This document shows positions 54,017 through 64,000 of a DNA stretch of 64,000 nt, one piece after another. Origin of the DNA: Guadua angustifolia (Eukaryota > Streptophyta > Magnoliopsida > Poales > Poaceae); assembly GCA_036346375.1 (NCBI GenBank), contig CM070520.1, positions 51,478,198 through 51,542,197 on the forward strand, in the 5' to 3' direction. The first letter of the stretch is position 1; each line of letters begins with the position of its first letter. The notes beneath the pieces are model-generated. The model was not told the origin of the DNA. It ran no database searches and saw only the letters and a program-made list of their open reading frames with translations. Position numbers and translations under genes: made by a program.

Positions 54017-57000
54017 CTATTTACCAGCTGATAACATCTTCTGAAGCTGAATTACCTGCTGCTGTTGGTCTACTGGCAATGAACTCAGCTGCTCAGGTGT
54101 CAGCTGCAAGACTTGCTGCAGAAGAGCTGACTCAACGTCGGGCGTGAGCTGCAGCAGAGCGACCAGAAATGGATTTGTTAACACATGAAAATCATGTCAT
54201 GCAGTGCATCGATTCAATTCAGTTCCACAGAAATAAGACCGAATGTTTCGATAGGCCTCATTTTTAGATATTTACCAGTCTCCCATATTGGAAAATTAAA
54301 ATCTAAACAGGTAGAATAAAATAACAGAAAACCTGCAAAACTAAAGGGGATTACCTGAGGCACTTCATTCTCTGGTTGCTGAAAGCTAACAGCACCAGAA
54401 CTATAGCTCCCTGATGGTCCACTAGGGACCACCACTTGGGATGGAGCGGAATAAACAGCAGAACTGTTGTTTACAATTACAGGCATGGATGTTCCATCCT
54501 CCAATTTTTGCAATTTTGAAGGACGAGCTAACTCTGCCAGATGACTTGCTTGATCAGGAAATCTCATTTCCTTTGGTGGTATCTCAGCTGCAGTAGCAAC
54601 CTGCAATTGGACATTATTGAGTTGACATGTGCCGTGCAGATAGTAAAATGAAAAGTGCATCTTGTCTACAGCCTGTAGATAGCTTGATAAGAACAATTCA
54701 GTTCGTCTATGGGCATATAACCAACCGTGGATGTGTAGTTAGTTAACTGTACTAAGCAGTTTGACAATTCAATTTCATAGTTTACAGGAGTTCTGTACAT
54801 TAGGAGGCCTGATTAAGATAATTCATCAGAAACTTTGGCTTGCTGCATAAAATTAACACAGCATTAGTGAATTACAATAAGCTCCTTTACAAGTGAAGAA
54901 AAAATACCTGGGGGACATGAGGATGGGTCAAAGGTAGTTGTTGTACACTAGTTGGCATAACTTGTGGTCTAGGGTGCTGTGGCAGAAATGGGGGCTGAAC
55001 TTGCGATATCAAGCCTCCTGAGGTTGCAAGGGGTTGAGTAGGAACACTGGAAGAGGTTCCGAGGGGCTGAGATAGAATTGGAGGATGTGCAACCACCCCA
55101 GGCTGATGTCCATGAGGAAACATTTTCACTGAAGGCTGAGTCAAGTGCTGATACTGAGGAAAATTAAGCAGTGGTGCAGTTGGTTCCTGCAGTACAGTAG
55201 GGTTTGGTGGTATATTGGCTGGCAAGCTCACAGATGGTCCTGGAACAATTGGTATCATAGTATCTGGCTGTGGAAATGGTTCACTTAGATGGGATGAAGA
55301 TTGTGCCAAGGAGCTAGAGGGCTGTTGGCTCTTTGCCATCTGCATCTGCGATTTGAAGAAAAGATAGATTATCCATACATTACAGAATCAAAGAAAACAT
55401 TGGGTATCTCAACCTCGAAAGAAAATCAGAGCATACCATCTGAGGTGTCACCATCCCGAGCATTATTTGTGCCTGCATTAGAACAAGGGAAAAGGTCATG
55501 AGGTTCTAATCTTCCATTTTATGCTAGACGGTGACTGGATGGTAGACAAAAGAATTTCAAAACAAGCTTCTTTCATTACATCATAAAACACAAGAAATAA
55601 AGAGTAGGGAAAGTCAACTCCCATATTTTTCAATAATGGAGCTCCAGGTGAACATGCCAAATATTTTCACATACAGATATGCAAAACTGTTCAATAAAAT
55701 CAAAGGAACCTGATTTTCTGTGACATCCAGGAGCACAAGACAACCATGAACATGAATCATATCAAAGTTTTAAGAACCAGCATCATGATATGCAAAGTAA
55801 ACATTTGGAACAAGGAAAACTTCAATGAAGATTAGTAAATATATAACATGTGCATCGATTAAAATTCTATTAAAAATGGTGGACAAAATGTCTGAAGAGA
55901 AATGAAGCATACAAAAAAAAGGGCACAAATTTTGGTTAAAAAGGGAACTCATACGACCTCCGTGACTTAAGAAATACTCTAAATAAAAAATTAGACCAAC
56001 TAAGCAATTGATTAATTGCACAATCACTATTGGCAAAAGCTAACCTGAAATAGGGCCTTTGGAAGCTGTGGGATTCCTTGCAGCAGTTTTATGGCAAGGT
56101 CCTTATTTTGAGTAGTTAGGGTCTGTCATAAAAAATTAACATACTATAATTAGCAATGGGCAATTTGTAATCTTCAAGAAATTGAAGTGCTTCAGATTTC
56201 AAGATAACCTTCAATTCAGACATGAATTCATACAACTGATGCCTTGACATTCTGGCCAAATAATGAGTAAGAGGGTCGTTTCCAAGCCCATATTGGACAG
56301 GTAAACCATTTTGCACATTTGCAGTTTGAGCACCTCCAAGAACACCAGCCATCACAGATGCAGCATGTATTGCCGGTGGAAGACCAACAGGCTGATGAAG
56401 ACTGGTGTCTCCAACGGAAGTCCCAGTTAATTGTTTCTGAGCATCTGGGGATTCCATCAAGAGATCAATGTTACCATCCAGCAACATAAAATTGGCAGAT
56501 TAGAAATTTTAAAGTAAACAGATAAATTAGGTGATGAAATGAGACCAACCAACACTAGATGCCATTCCTGGTCCTCCACGACCCTGCAATTCATAAACAT
56601 ATCTAGAATAAGTCAATAGTTGCTTTTATTGAAAGTTTAAAACCAAATCAATTACTATTGGTTGAGATTCTATACTGTTTATTCATGAAATAAGTATGCA
56701 CTAAGTCCATTTCCGTATTGAAGCTACTTAATTTCCAGTATGCAAAGTTGATAGGACAGGAAGTGAAAATTAGTGTCCTGCATGTAGTTACATCATGCAA
56801 TATTATTTCACAACGATCGCCAGATAATTTGGCGTAGAAATTGTTCACATGTGTAAATCACTGGATAAATCAATCAACTGCATCCAGTAGTGAGCTTGTG
56901 ATGCACAGCATTTTCTTGTGTGCACACTATGATATTTTGGAAACAAAAACTGGCACATATATATCAGCATCAGTTACTGGTGTGGGGATAGATACAAACG

Positions 57001-59641
57001 CTGTTGATAGCAGCTAAGGGCATAGCAGCAATTTTGAAAGAAAAATGTATTAATGTAATATCAAACCAAAAGAAAAACTATAAGCTCTTATGCACATACA
57101 CAAAAGGTCAATTGGACATATCATATCAGCAATCATTTTACTGATAGTTCCAATCTTTTTGCTTGAGCATGTTGCAAAGATGCAACTATAGATGCATTGA
57201 CCAAGTATACATCTTCTATACGACTATTCTTCTTCCGCTATTTGCAGAGAACCTCACGTATTCAGCACAATTCTGGTGAAGCTCTTCCAATCATGATATA
57301 TGCTTTTGTTAAGCAAACAGCTTTGGCACATTACCCCCACGAAAGAAAAAAAAATGAGACAACAGAGATATTTTTGGAACTGCAATACCAAAGATGATGA
57401 ACTGTACCAGAATGATAATTTCACAAGGTAATTTAGTAGATATAGCAAGTGTGTATATGTACAGTTAGGCAGATGTACATACATACACATGCTGTGGAAG
57501 AAAGTGAAACAGCAGACACAGTGTGGTTGGAGAAAACACTACTATTATCATTCATGGGAACCAAAGCGGTACAAGCTTTCATCTTAACATAGGACTTCCA
57601 AGGTGAGAAATATGGTTCTTCTACAGTAATGAACTGAGGATCTTCGACCTTTTCTCTATTTCTGTCAGTGCTCCTCCCATTTTCAGCAAAATCAACACGT
57701 AATTGACGACCATTAATTTCATAACCCTGAAGGTTCCGACGTGCACTTAGAGCAGTCTCCTCATCCTTGTACTCACAAAATCCATAACCCTTCGGCTTCC
57801 CAGTTTCTTTATCAATAACCAACCTGCAAGCAATTTTGAGCAGTCAGTATGCAACAAAGTCATAGCCGAACAGCATCATATAAATTTCTTCGAATGTTAA
57901 AATTATGAAAAGCTTATCAGGAGTAGAAAATATTTGACTCGGATGCAACAAAATCATAGCTGAACAGCATCATATAAATTTCTTCGAATGTTAAAATTAT
58001 GAAAAGCTTATCAGGAGTAGAAAATATTTGACTTGGCATCACCAAATTAAAACCAGTTTTAGTCAAAATGTCACTTAAGATGAATCGTGTCAACAAGAAA
58101 CACACATGTATATACCACCGAACATATTGGTACCAGGACGATGCAGTTCGAGGGTTTTCTGTGATTTGTGGTAAAGAATTACTCCCTCTGTTGATTTTTA
58201 TAAGGCGCCCACACATTTCGAGATTCTAAGTTTGTAAACTTTGACCAGCTATTAGCCCTACAATATATAAATTATATGACACAAAAGTGATAACATTAGA
58301 TTCGTATTTGAAAACACTTTCCTATGGTTATGATTTTGTAGCTATGAACAAAGTATTATAAAAGAAATTAACGGTCAAAGTTCAACTTTGAAGACCGCAC
58401 CAATTCAAACCACACCTTATAAAATTAAACGGAGGGAGTAGTTTACATGTGTAGTTCAGAATGCAACTCCCATAACATCAGGGCGAACAGAAGTACAAAA
58501 TCATAGAAAGCATTATGTCCATACCACTGCCTAACAATTTCCTTATTTCGAAAGAAAATAAACAGAAGGCACATGTGTATTTCAACAGTAATTGATGAAT
58601 CCTACAATCCAACAATATGTGTATTTGCGCAATCTTGTTAGCTTAGGGTGTGTTTGGTTGTCTACATCACCCTAGCCTGTCTCGTATGAGCCATCCAGGC
58701 TAGCCTTAGCTTGCATGAGTGAATGCAAGTTAAGTTGTTTGATTGCTTGTTTATGCATCTCACGGAACTGTATTGGAGATAAGCCCAATTTTTGTGTTTC
58801 CTCCATACTGCATGAGTACGTGAAATTGCATCCACCTGGCCTGGATGAATAGAAAACCAAATACATATCTAACAGATACAGTTGCATTCACTCATACGAT
58901 TCAGACATGCCGGCAACCAAACACACTCTTAACCAACCATCCAGCATACTACTGCCGCATACACAATATCTAGGGTTTGCGCAGTTCAAATGAACCTGAA
59001 GGAGACCACGGGGCCGACTTCCTCGCAAATCTGCACGAGCTGCTCCTCCGTCGCATCGTACGGTATGTTCCCAACTGCAATAAAATTCAAGAACTGACAC
59101 ATATTAGACCTACACATGTCGCAGCAATTTAACCAACAAAAATTTAGCGAGCGAGAGCACAATCGCATCAAAAAAAATTTAAAAAAAAGAACAATCAAAG
59201 AAGCCACCTTACTATGGGCAACGAAAATCCAAAGGCGCAAGAGAATATGACTCAACGGAGGCGCAAGAGCGGTCAACCCTAAACCATACCAAAACTCAAA
59301 TGAAATGAAATTAAACTCCAAAATCCAACACCAGAACCAGCCAAATCCGATTCCTTCCGTCAAAAATTGCATCGACTACGCCAAAACAAAGGAAAATCCA
59401 CGGCAAATCGAAGAACAAGGTGGCAGCAGTTGACGCCGAATCGATGGAAAGGAACCGGCTTTACTCGTGTAGCCCGCACCAGACCACGAGGCCAGCCCAC
59501 CGAATCGAAAAGGAAGCTCCGAACCTCCGGATCAAATCGGTCAAAGAAGAAACCAAGAAAGCCGAGGGGGTAGGAAAGTAGGGCTGGCGGGGCCGTACCG
59601 AAGACGCAGCGATTCTGCCCGCCCGATGAGGCTGCGGCCAT
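54017..59641 (-). CDS. CSTF64: Cleavage stimulation factor subunit 64 (CstF64), complete, ten coding exons
   Basis: Exons on the minus strand: 59641-59599, 59074-58996, 57823-57649, 56583-56550, 56444-56209, 56122-56045, 55472-55437, 55345-54908, 54600-54355, 54148-54017. All introns have GT...AG ends, and the joined frame has 498 codons without a stop. Residues 10-88 are an RRM (RNP2 VFVGNI 13-18; RNP1 KGYGFCEY 52-59). Residues about 140-227 are the CSTF2 hinge (LHQPVG..., GNDPLTHYLARMSRHQLYEF, LTTQNKDLA, MLGMVTPQM). 228-455 is Pro/Gln/Ser-rich, and 456-498 is the CSTF C-terminal helix domain (LTPDVESALLQQVLQLTPEQ...LQKMLSAGK). The RRM binds the GU/U-rich element downstream of poly(A) sites; the hinge binds CstF77 and the C-terminal domain binds Pcf11-type factors in the nucleus. 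Length matches plant CstF64 (about 460-500). Weakest point: exon 3 donor AAG|GTCGAA. Introns hold two MITEs and two duplications. Confidence 0.95.
56824..56977. repeat. 155-bp direct repeat, copy 2 (inside CstF64 intron 3)
   Basis: This is the counterpart of 53424-53578, exactly 3400 bp away and in the same orientation. It lies in the intron between the exons ending at 57649 and beginning at 56583, so both copies are transcribed in the same sense if the 3' flank is transcribed. Confidence 0.9.
57851..58038. repeat. 94-bp tandem duplication in CstF64 intron 2
   Basis: GCAACAAAGTCATAGC at 57851 recurs as GCAACAAAATCATAGC at 57945. The copies differ at only a few positions, indicating a fairly recent tandem duplication. 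The first copy begins just 28 bp upstream of the exon starting at 57823 (in transcript order), so the duplication lies close to an acceptor and branch-point region. Confidence 0.9.
58182..58438. mobile_element. Stowaway MITE, 257 bp, in CstF64 intron 2
   Basis: The element starts CTCCCTCTGTTGATTTTTATAAGG and ends CTTATAAAATTAAACGGAGGGAG (both quoted in part). The ends are inverted repeats flanked by the TA target duplication (58180-58181 and 58439-58440). CTCCCTC(C/T)GT ends and TA targets define Stowaway (Tc1/mariner). Non-coding. Confidence 0.92.
58646..58928. mobile_element. Tourist-like MITE (PIF/Harbinger), 283 bp, in CstF64 intron 2
   Basis: The left end GGGTGTGTTTGGTTG and right end CAACCAAACACACTC are inverted repeats (14 of 15). 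They are flanked by TTA on both sides (58643-58645 and 58929-58931). It lies 67 bp into intron 2 from the exon 2 donor. Same end type as the element at 9735. Confidence 0.9.
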
Positions 59642-61420
59642 TGCTCAGCAGATGTCGCCGGCGGCGGGCGGCCGCGGGGCGGCAGCATCGACGACTGGCG
59701 CGAGGCTGGATCGAAGGCGAGGCACGTAGCGTGCTGCTTGTTTGCTTTTTCGAGCGAGAGTCCGAGAGAGAAGGGTACGTCGAATTTGTCGGGTTTTTCC
59801 CTCACACGCCTTTTTTTTTACAAAGCTGACCTTTCTTAAAAAATTTATTAAAATAGATCCTCCTCAACCGTAAAAACTGCGCTACCGTATCGTGGCAGCA
59901 TAATTTATTGTGAGAGTGACAACTTCAGATTCTGCAGACCACTTGTCACATATAACGAGCTCGACAGACTAGACCTACCTAGCAAATCTAGCTTGGTAGA
60001 TAGGTGTATGGTTATTTAGCAACTCAATTAAATAAAGTGATTTAATTAAGTGATTAGATAATTAAAGTGATTAATGAAGGTGATTAATCGATGAATATGT
60101 CGAGAAAAGTGAGCTCGACATGAAAACTTACTGCTCCACACGAGCAAGACAAACGATTTTGCGATCAAAGAGCTATTTTTATAAATTTAATTGAAAGGGA
60201 TTAGATCGCAGAAAAATGTGCTAGGGACTAGAAAAGAGAAGGCTTCGGATATGTCTCGCTTTTGGTGTGCTTCTGGTTTTATAGCCTCGCGCCTCCGTTT
60301 CTTGTTTCGGTCGTTCGCTTAGGACTATTGCTGCTTTCACCACCAGGACTATTTGCGCCAATTTTGTAGCCTTTTTTAGGTGCTGGATCCTCATGTTTTT
60401 TCTGTTGGATTGGTTCGATTGGTAAGGATTCTAAAATTGATTTCATGGGTTTTACTCTCTTTAGTTGTACATGTGTTTGTTAGATGCGATTCATGCACAT
60501 ATTATTTTCGCCTTGCTTCTCGTGTTCAAACGAAACGTATAATCTACAAGGTTGCGACACACTTTTTCGCGAAGTATCCCTTGCTTGGTTTGTCATAAGT
60601 TGGACAAATTTTGGTAAGGACGTGTGTTTATGCTAAGTGAAAAAGTGTGCCAAGGCCCAAGAAAGTGTGATGCATCACAAGTCAGAACTACAGCTACGAA
60701 CCAACTAACAGTATTTGGCCATGACCCAAAGAAGGTCAGACTAATCTAGTTTAAGTGCGACAAAGCGCATCAACAAACTAAACATGTAATTTCAACTTCT
60801 GATTTCCAATTTTAATCCACCAATTCAAATCTGTTTACAAACTTGATTGGTCAAAATATGTCATGTAATCCCAACACTGTGGCCATAACTCAATGCTCAA
60901 GAATTGATTGAACTCAATACCCAACGAGATTCAGAAATACTGTATCAGGAATTGCGCTAATGGTAATTACAGTGTTCCATGGAGATAACAAACGGGAAAA
61001 GATTGTTTTGAGGATAAAAAAATGCCACCAGCCCAATGGAATCCATTGACCAACCATGATCTGTAGCCTCAAAGGAGCACCTTAACATACCATGACTAGG
61101 CAAAAAATGGTTACATACTCTAATCTACGGAAATGTTATAAAAGACCAATGAAATAGTACGGAACACAACCAGTAAAGTTGTACTATCATCTTGGGACAA
61201 TATCTGTATCTGTACAGGAGCAAGTTCCGTTATTTTCTTTTCGCCACATAGACATCTATGAGGTAGGAACAAAGCACGCCTTCGTCGCTGGCGGCCTCCC
61301 AAGAGAAGTCCGGCTCCATTAACCGTCACGTTAGTGACAAAATATGAATAGCCAGGGCCAAGCAAGCATGACAAAAATGCAAGCAAAGGCCTTCAATCAT
61401 GTGAAAAGAACAGATTGTGG
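59642..61420. other. Region between the CstF64 start and the WD40 gene stop
   Basis: 59642-59820 should hold the CstF64 5' UTR and core promoter: it is GC-rich, and no TATA box is obvious, as is common for housekeeping genes. 59960-60260 is a diverged member of the repeat family seen at 51825-52265. 60930-61420 is probably 3' UTR of the WD40 gene; the minus-strand frame at 61386-61120 there is not recognised as protein. Confidence 0.45.
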
Positions 61421-62700
61421 TTACTTGAAGCTGGAGCTGGAAACGCCTGCTTTGATCAATGACGTTATCATCTTATCCTTCGAAATGGCATCGCCTGCAA
61501 CCAGCTCAGAAGAATTTGGCTGCTGGTTGTTTTCACTATGGAGGGGTCTGGCCCAGATTTTGATTAGCCCCTCACTGCATATGGTGAGAATTGATTCACT
61601 GGTGAATTCCAGGCCAGAGAGGGGATCTGCATGTACTCGGTGTGCAACAAGGGGTGAGAGCTTTGGTACGTCTCGCATCCGTGGAGAAGGCTGAAGAACA
61701 CCAGTCAGAGGGCATGCATTGTCCCAGTGTGTAGAAGGGCTTCCACTACTAAATGTTGGTGAGCCGCTAGAAGGATGGCGTAGTGGCACAGCAATCTCAT
61801 CCATTGCCAGATCCCAGAGAAGCAGTTGGGTATCCTAAGTGCAAGTAAAAGTGAAAAGGCATTATTGCCAGTATGAGCCCAGTAAGAAAAAGCAACGCTA
61901 AATAGTATGTAGCTAAGCATATAACACATTCTACATTCAAGATGTACTCTCAGAATATCAAGTTGTACACAAAATTACTTGGGCAAGAAAAAAAAATCAA
62001 TGCCCAAGCTTATCAACAAATACATAAAATACAGAAAGATGGTAAACGGGAAAAAAGAACAGCATAAGCATGTTGAAGTGGCAACTGTGTAGCACAACTT
62101 GCTAGCCAAAAGCTAGTCAGACCTATGCATCATGATTCATGAATCATGAACTCAATGACAATAGCAATGAACTGTAGAGGTATGCCAGTTTCACAAATGT
62201 AAAGTCACCTAAGCAACCCAACAAGCAAGTAACCAAATTTCAGATATTGGTAGCATTTACAATTCTTAATGGTAATCACAAGTATAGAAAAAAAAGTATA
62301 TTTCTTATGCTCATTGTTATGATTGCAGTTACAACATAAACCATACAAATCTCAAATTATGACTCCAGATTAACAAATTTGTTATTTTGTGTAAACTTCT
62401 TGGTACCTGACCAACAGAACCAAAGCGATACATGACATTTTCTCCTGTTTCATCAGAATCTGGTGGGGACCAATACGGATCAAAAGCAACTGCGCTAACC
62501 TGCCAACCAGCAAAAGAGATTTGCCTCAAAATTGCAAGTGTCAACAGAGCATCAAGATGTTGCTAAACAAAGACAGTTGTAATCATAATATCACCCATGA
62601 ACTATGCCCCTCGCCCCATGCAACCATCTTTCTGTCATCCATGCTCCATACTTGCACAAGATCATCTTCACCACCTGATAATAAATATTTTCCATCCGCA
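61421..62700 (-). CDS. WD40-repeat protein, WDR20/creC-like, C-terminal three exons (5' part beyond window)
   Basis: Exons on the minus strand: 62700-62595, 62499-62407 and 61834-61421 (stop TAA), with GT...AG introns of 95 and 572 bp and consistent phase. The protein reads ADGKYLLSGGEDDLVQVWSM, MVAWGEGHSSW, then VSAVAFDPYWSPPDSDETGE, NVMYRFGSVGQ, then DTQLLLWDLAMDEIAVPL, a Ser/Pro-rich stretch, and VHADPLSGLEFTSESIL with ICSEGLIKIWARP. These are the last WD repeats (ending VQVWS, LLLWD, IKIWA) and tail of the plant transducin protein related to WDR20 and fungal creC. In animals and fungi these proteins activate USP12/46-type deubiquitinases; the plant role is inference. About 203 residues are seen, and the upstream exons must lie right of 64000. 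The tail is Ser/Lys-rich and ends SSSSFK. Confidence 0.85.
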
Positions 62701-64000
62701 CTGTAACACGAGAGGACAATCAAATTAATTAACATCTTCCAGATTCTATATCAGAAAAGAAATATAAGTGAAAAAATTAAATATGAGATGGCTATATGCA
62801 TAAACTACCCCATTCACCATAAAACTTAGATGATGATCCCTAAAAAACAAAAAAACCAAAAAAAATCTTAGATGATGACAGTTGAAGTTTGCATATATAG
62901 AGGTTTGATTCTATATCGGCAAGTTGCTATAATATTATATAGCTCAATTTTGAAGACTTTACAAATGTTGTTCAATGGCACAAATAAATCATAGTATCAT
63001 ACTGCATTAGGAAATTCTACATTCTACACTAAGCTATGACAACATGCAAACAGAGAGATGCAACACTACTTTCAATGTTATACAGAAATTGGCCAAAATT
63101 TCTTCTGATCCTGAAAATAGAAAATGACCCAATAATATCAGGGCAGAAAGGGCTGCTAGAGCCTAGAGAATAAGATGAAATTTCGACCACCCAATGTATC
63201 AATAACGAAGAGTTCTTTAATGTTCAATTACATGACATTTCATTATCTCAATAGCGGGGGTTGCAGACAAGCAGCATAACTAGTGACAATCAGGTACCCA
63301 CCAAAAAAAGCCATAGGTGCAAAGTTGCATACAACTTTTGATAAGCAGGTGGAAGATAACTAACTTCTATTGTGTACAATATACACCAGTCAAAACTAAC
63401 AGCAACTTCTTAGCAGTCAAATCAGGCTGATTTTCGACTGAGTAGCTAATAACATTGTTTTACGACTGATTAGCAAAGAACGCTGTTTTACATAACGCGC
63501 TACAGCAGATAAGCTGCTATAACATTGTGGTCCTGTAGCAGCCTGCTACAAGCCTACAACATGTAGCCCATAGCAGTGCTTCAGTACAAGGTCGTAAGCC
63601 ACTACATTTCCAAGAATGTGTTAATACGCCTCTTTTATTGCTAGAAGCAATTTAATATCTACATTGTTCTAAATGTGCTTTTATCAATCCATATTCCTTC
63701 AGATTCCCCTTATAATTTACTTCATTATCTAGCTACCCATCATCTTGATAATTTTTTTCCCCTTCAAACTTTCAAATTCTTATTTAGTAGCTTGTCATTT
63801 TGAATTCTTATGAAATCACAGAAATTACATCTTTGACATAGCCATATTGGGTTCTATATTACGGATGTTCAAGATTAAGTGGCTTAATATATTAAACAAT
63901 AGGCAAGCATGATGCATCTACAATCAAGGTTTCAAATTTCGTTTTTTGATCACATCTCGAAGGTAGGGATGAAAACGGATTGGATGATTTCCGGCCGATA
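62701..64000 (-). other. Probable intron of the WD40 gene
   Basis: The exon starting at 62700 follows a good acceptor (GTGTTACAG on the minus strand) and begins within a codon, so coding sequence must lie upstream. None of the expected earlier WD repeats is visible to the window edge. The sequence is AT-rich with short runs, and no transposon ends were found apart from AT-rich low-complexity stretches near 62840-62860. Confidence 0.6.

Overview
This is nuclear DNA from a grass (Poaceae). Three things point that way. The left 44 kb is almost entirely nested retrotransposons of types typical of grass genomes (Tat-lineage gypsy, Sirevirus copia, long-LTR gypsy solo LTRs). There are Stowaway and Tourist MITEs with their canonical target sites. 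The host genes are an intron-containing CstF64 gene, a dirigent gene and a WD40 gene of plant type. I cannot name the species from the sequence alone. All recognisable host genes lie right of 45.3 kb and on the minus strand.

Layout. 1-6.6 kb: 3' end of a Tat-lineage Ty3/gypsy element, with the last integrase codons, a large antisense ORF region and a 3' LTR carrying an 82-bp tandem repeat. 7.3-9.9 kb: a hAT-like repeat, a long-LTR gypsy LTR fragment and a Tourist MITE. 10.4-26.2 kb: a three-level nest. A small hAT element (degenerate 8-bp target duplication) was split by a decayed 15.3-kb Sirevirus (perfect 5-bp duplication ATGCA), which was itself split by a 4.8-kb LTR element with gag but no polymerase. 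26.2-29.7 kb: a 302-bp tandem duplication, a tRNA-like segment, and a second Sirevirus-type LTR with an array of hairpins of the form TTGCA-ACACA-TGCAA whose arms covary; a 100-base assembly gap cuts it. 29.8-37.3 kb: another LTR fragment, a foldback MITE and otherwise anonymous intergenic DNA. 37.3-37.7 kb: a decayed plastid ndhB fragment (NUPT). 37.7-43.8 kb: an LTR interrupted by a complete 3.45-kb solo LTR with target duplication ACAGT. 45.3-45.9 kb: an intact dirigent gene. 47.2-50.2 kb: a hAT element containing a LINE 3' end. 51.5-53.1 kb: dirigent relics and a possible NAC-like fragment. 54.0-59.6 kb: a complete ten-exon CstF64 gene (498 residues). 61.4-64.0 kb: the 3' exons of a WDR20/creC-like WD40 gene that continues beyond the right edge.

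The host genes do not form a pathway. CstF64 is a core mRNA 3'-end-processing factor, the dirigent protein is secreted and probably acts in lignan/lignin-type coupling, and the WD40 protein is probably a deubiquitinase cofactor by family analogy. The most unusual signals are the covarying hairpin array at 28.2-29.6 kb, the palindrome array in the Sirevirus LTRs, and a 155-bp segment downstream of CstF64 that also occurs in sense orientation in its intron 3. I compared everything by eye; no database search was run.
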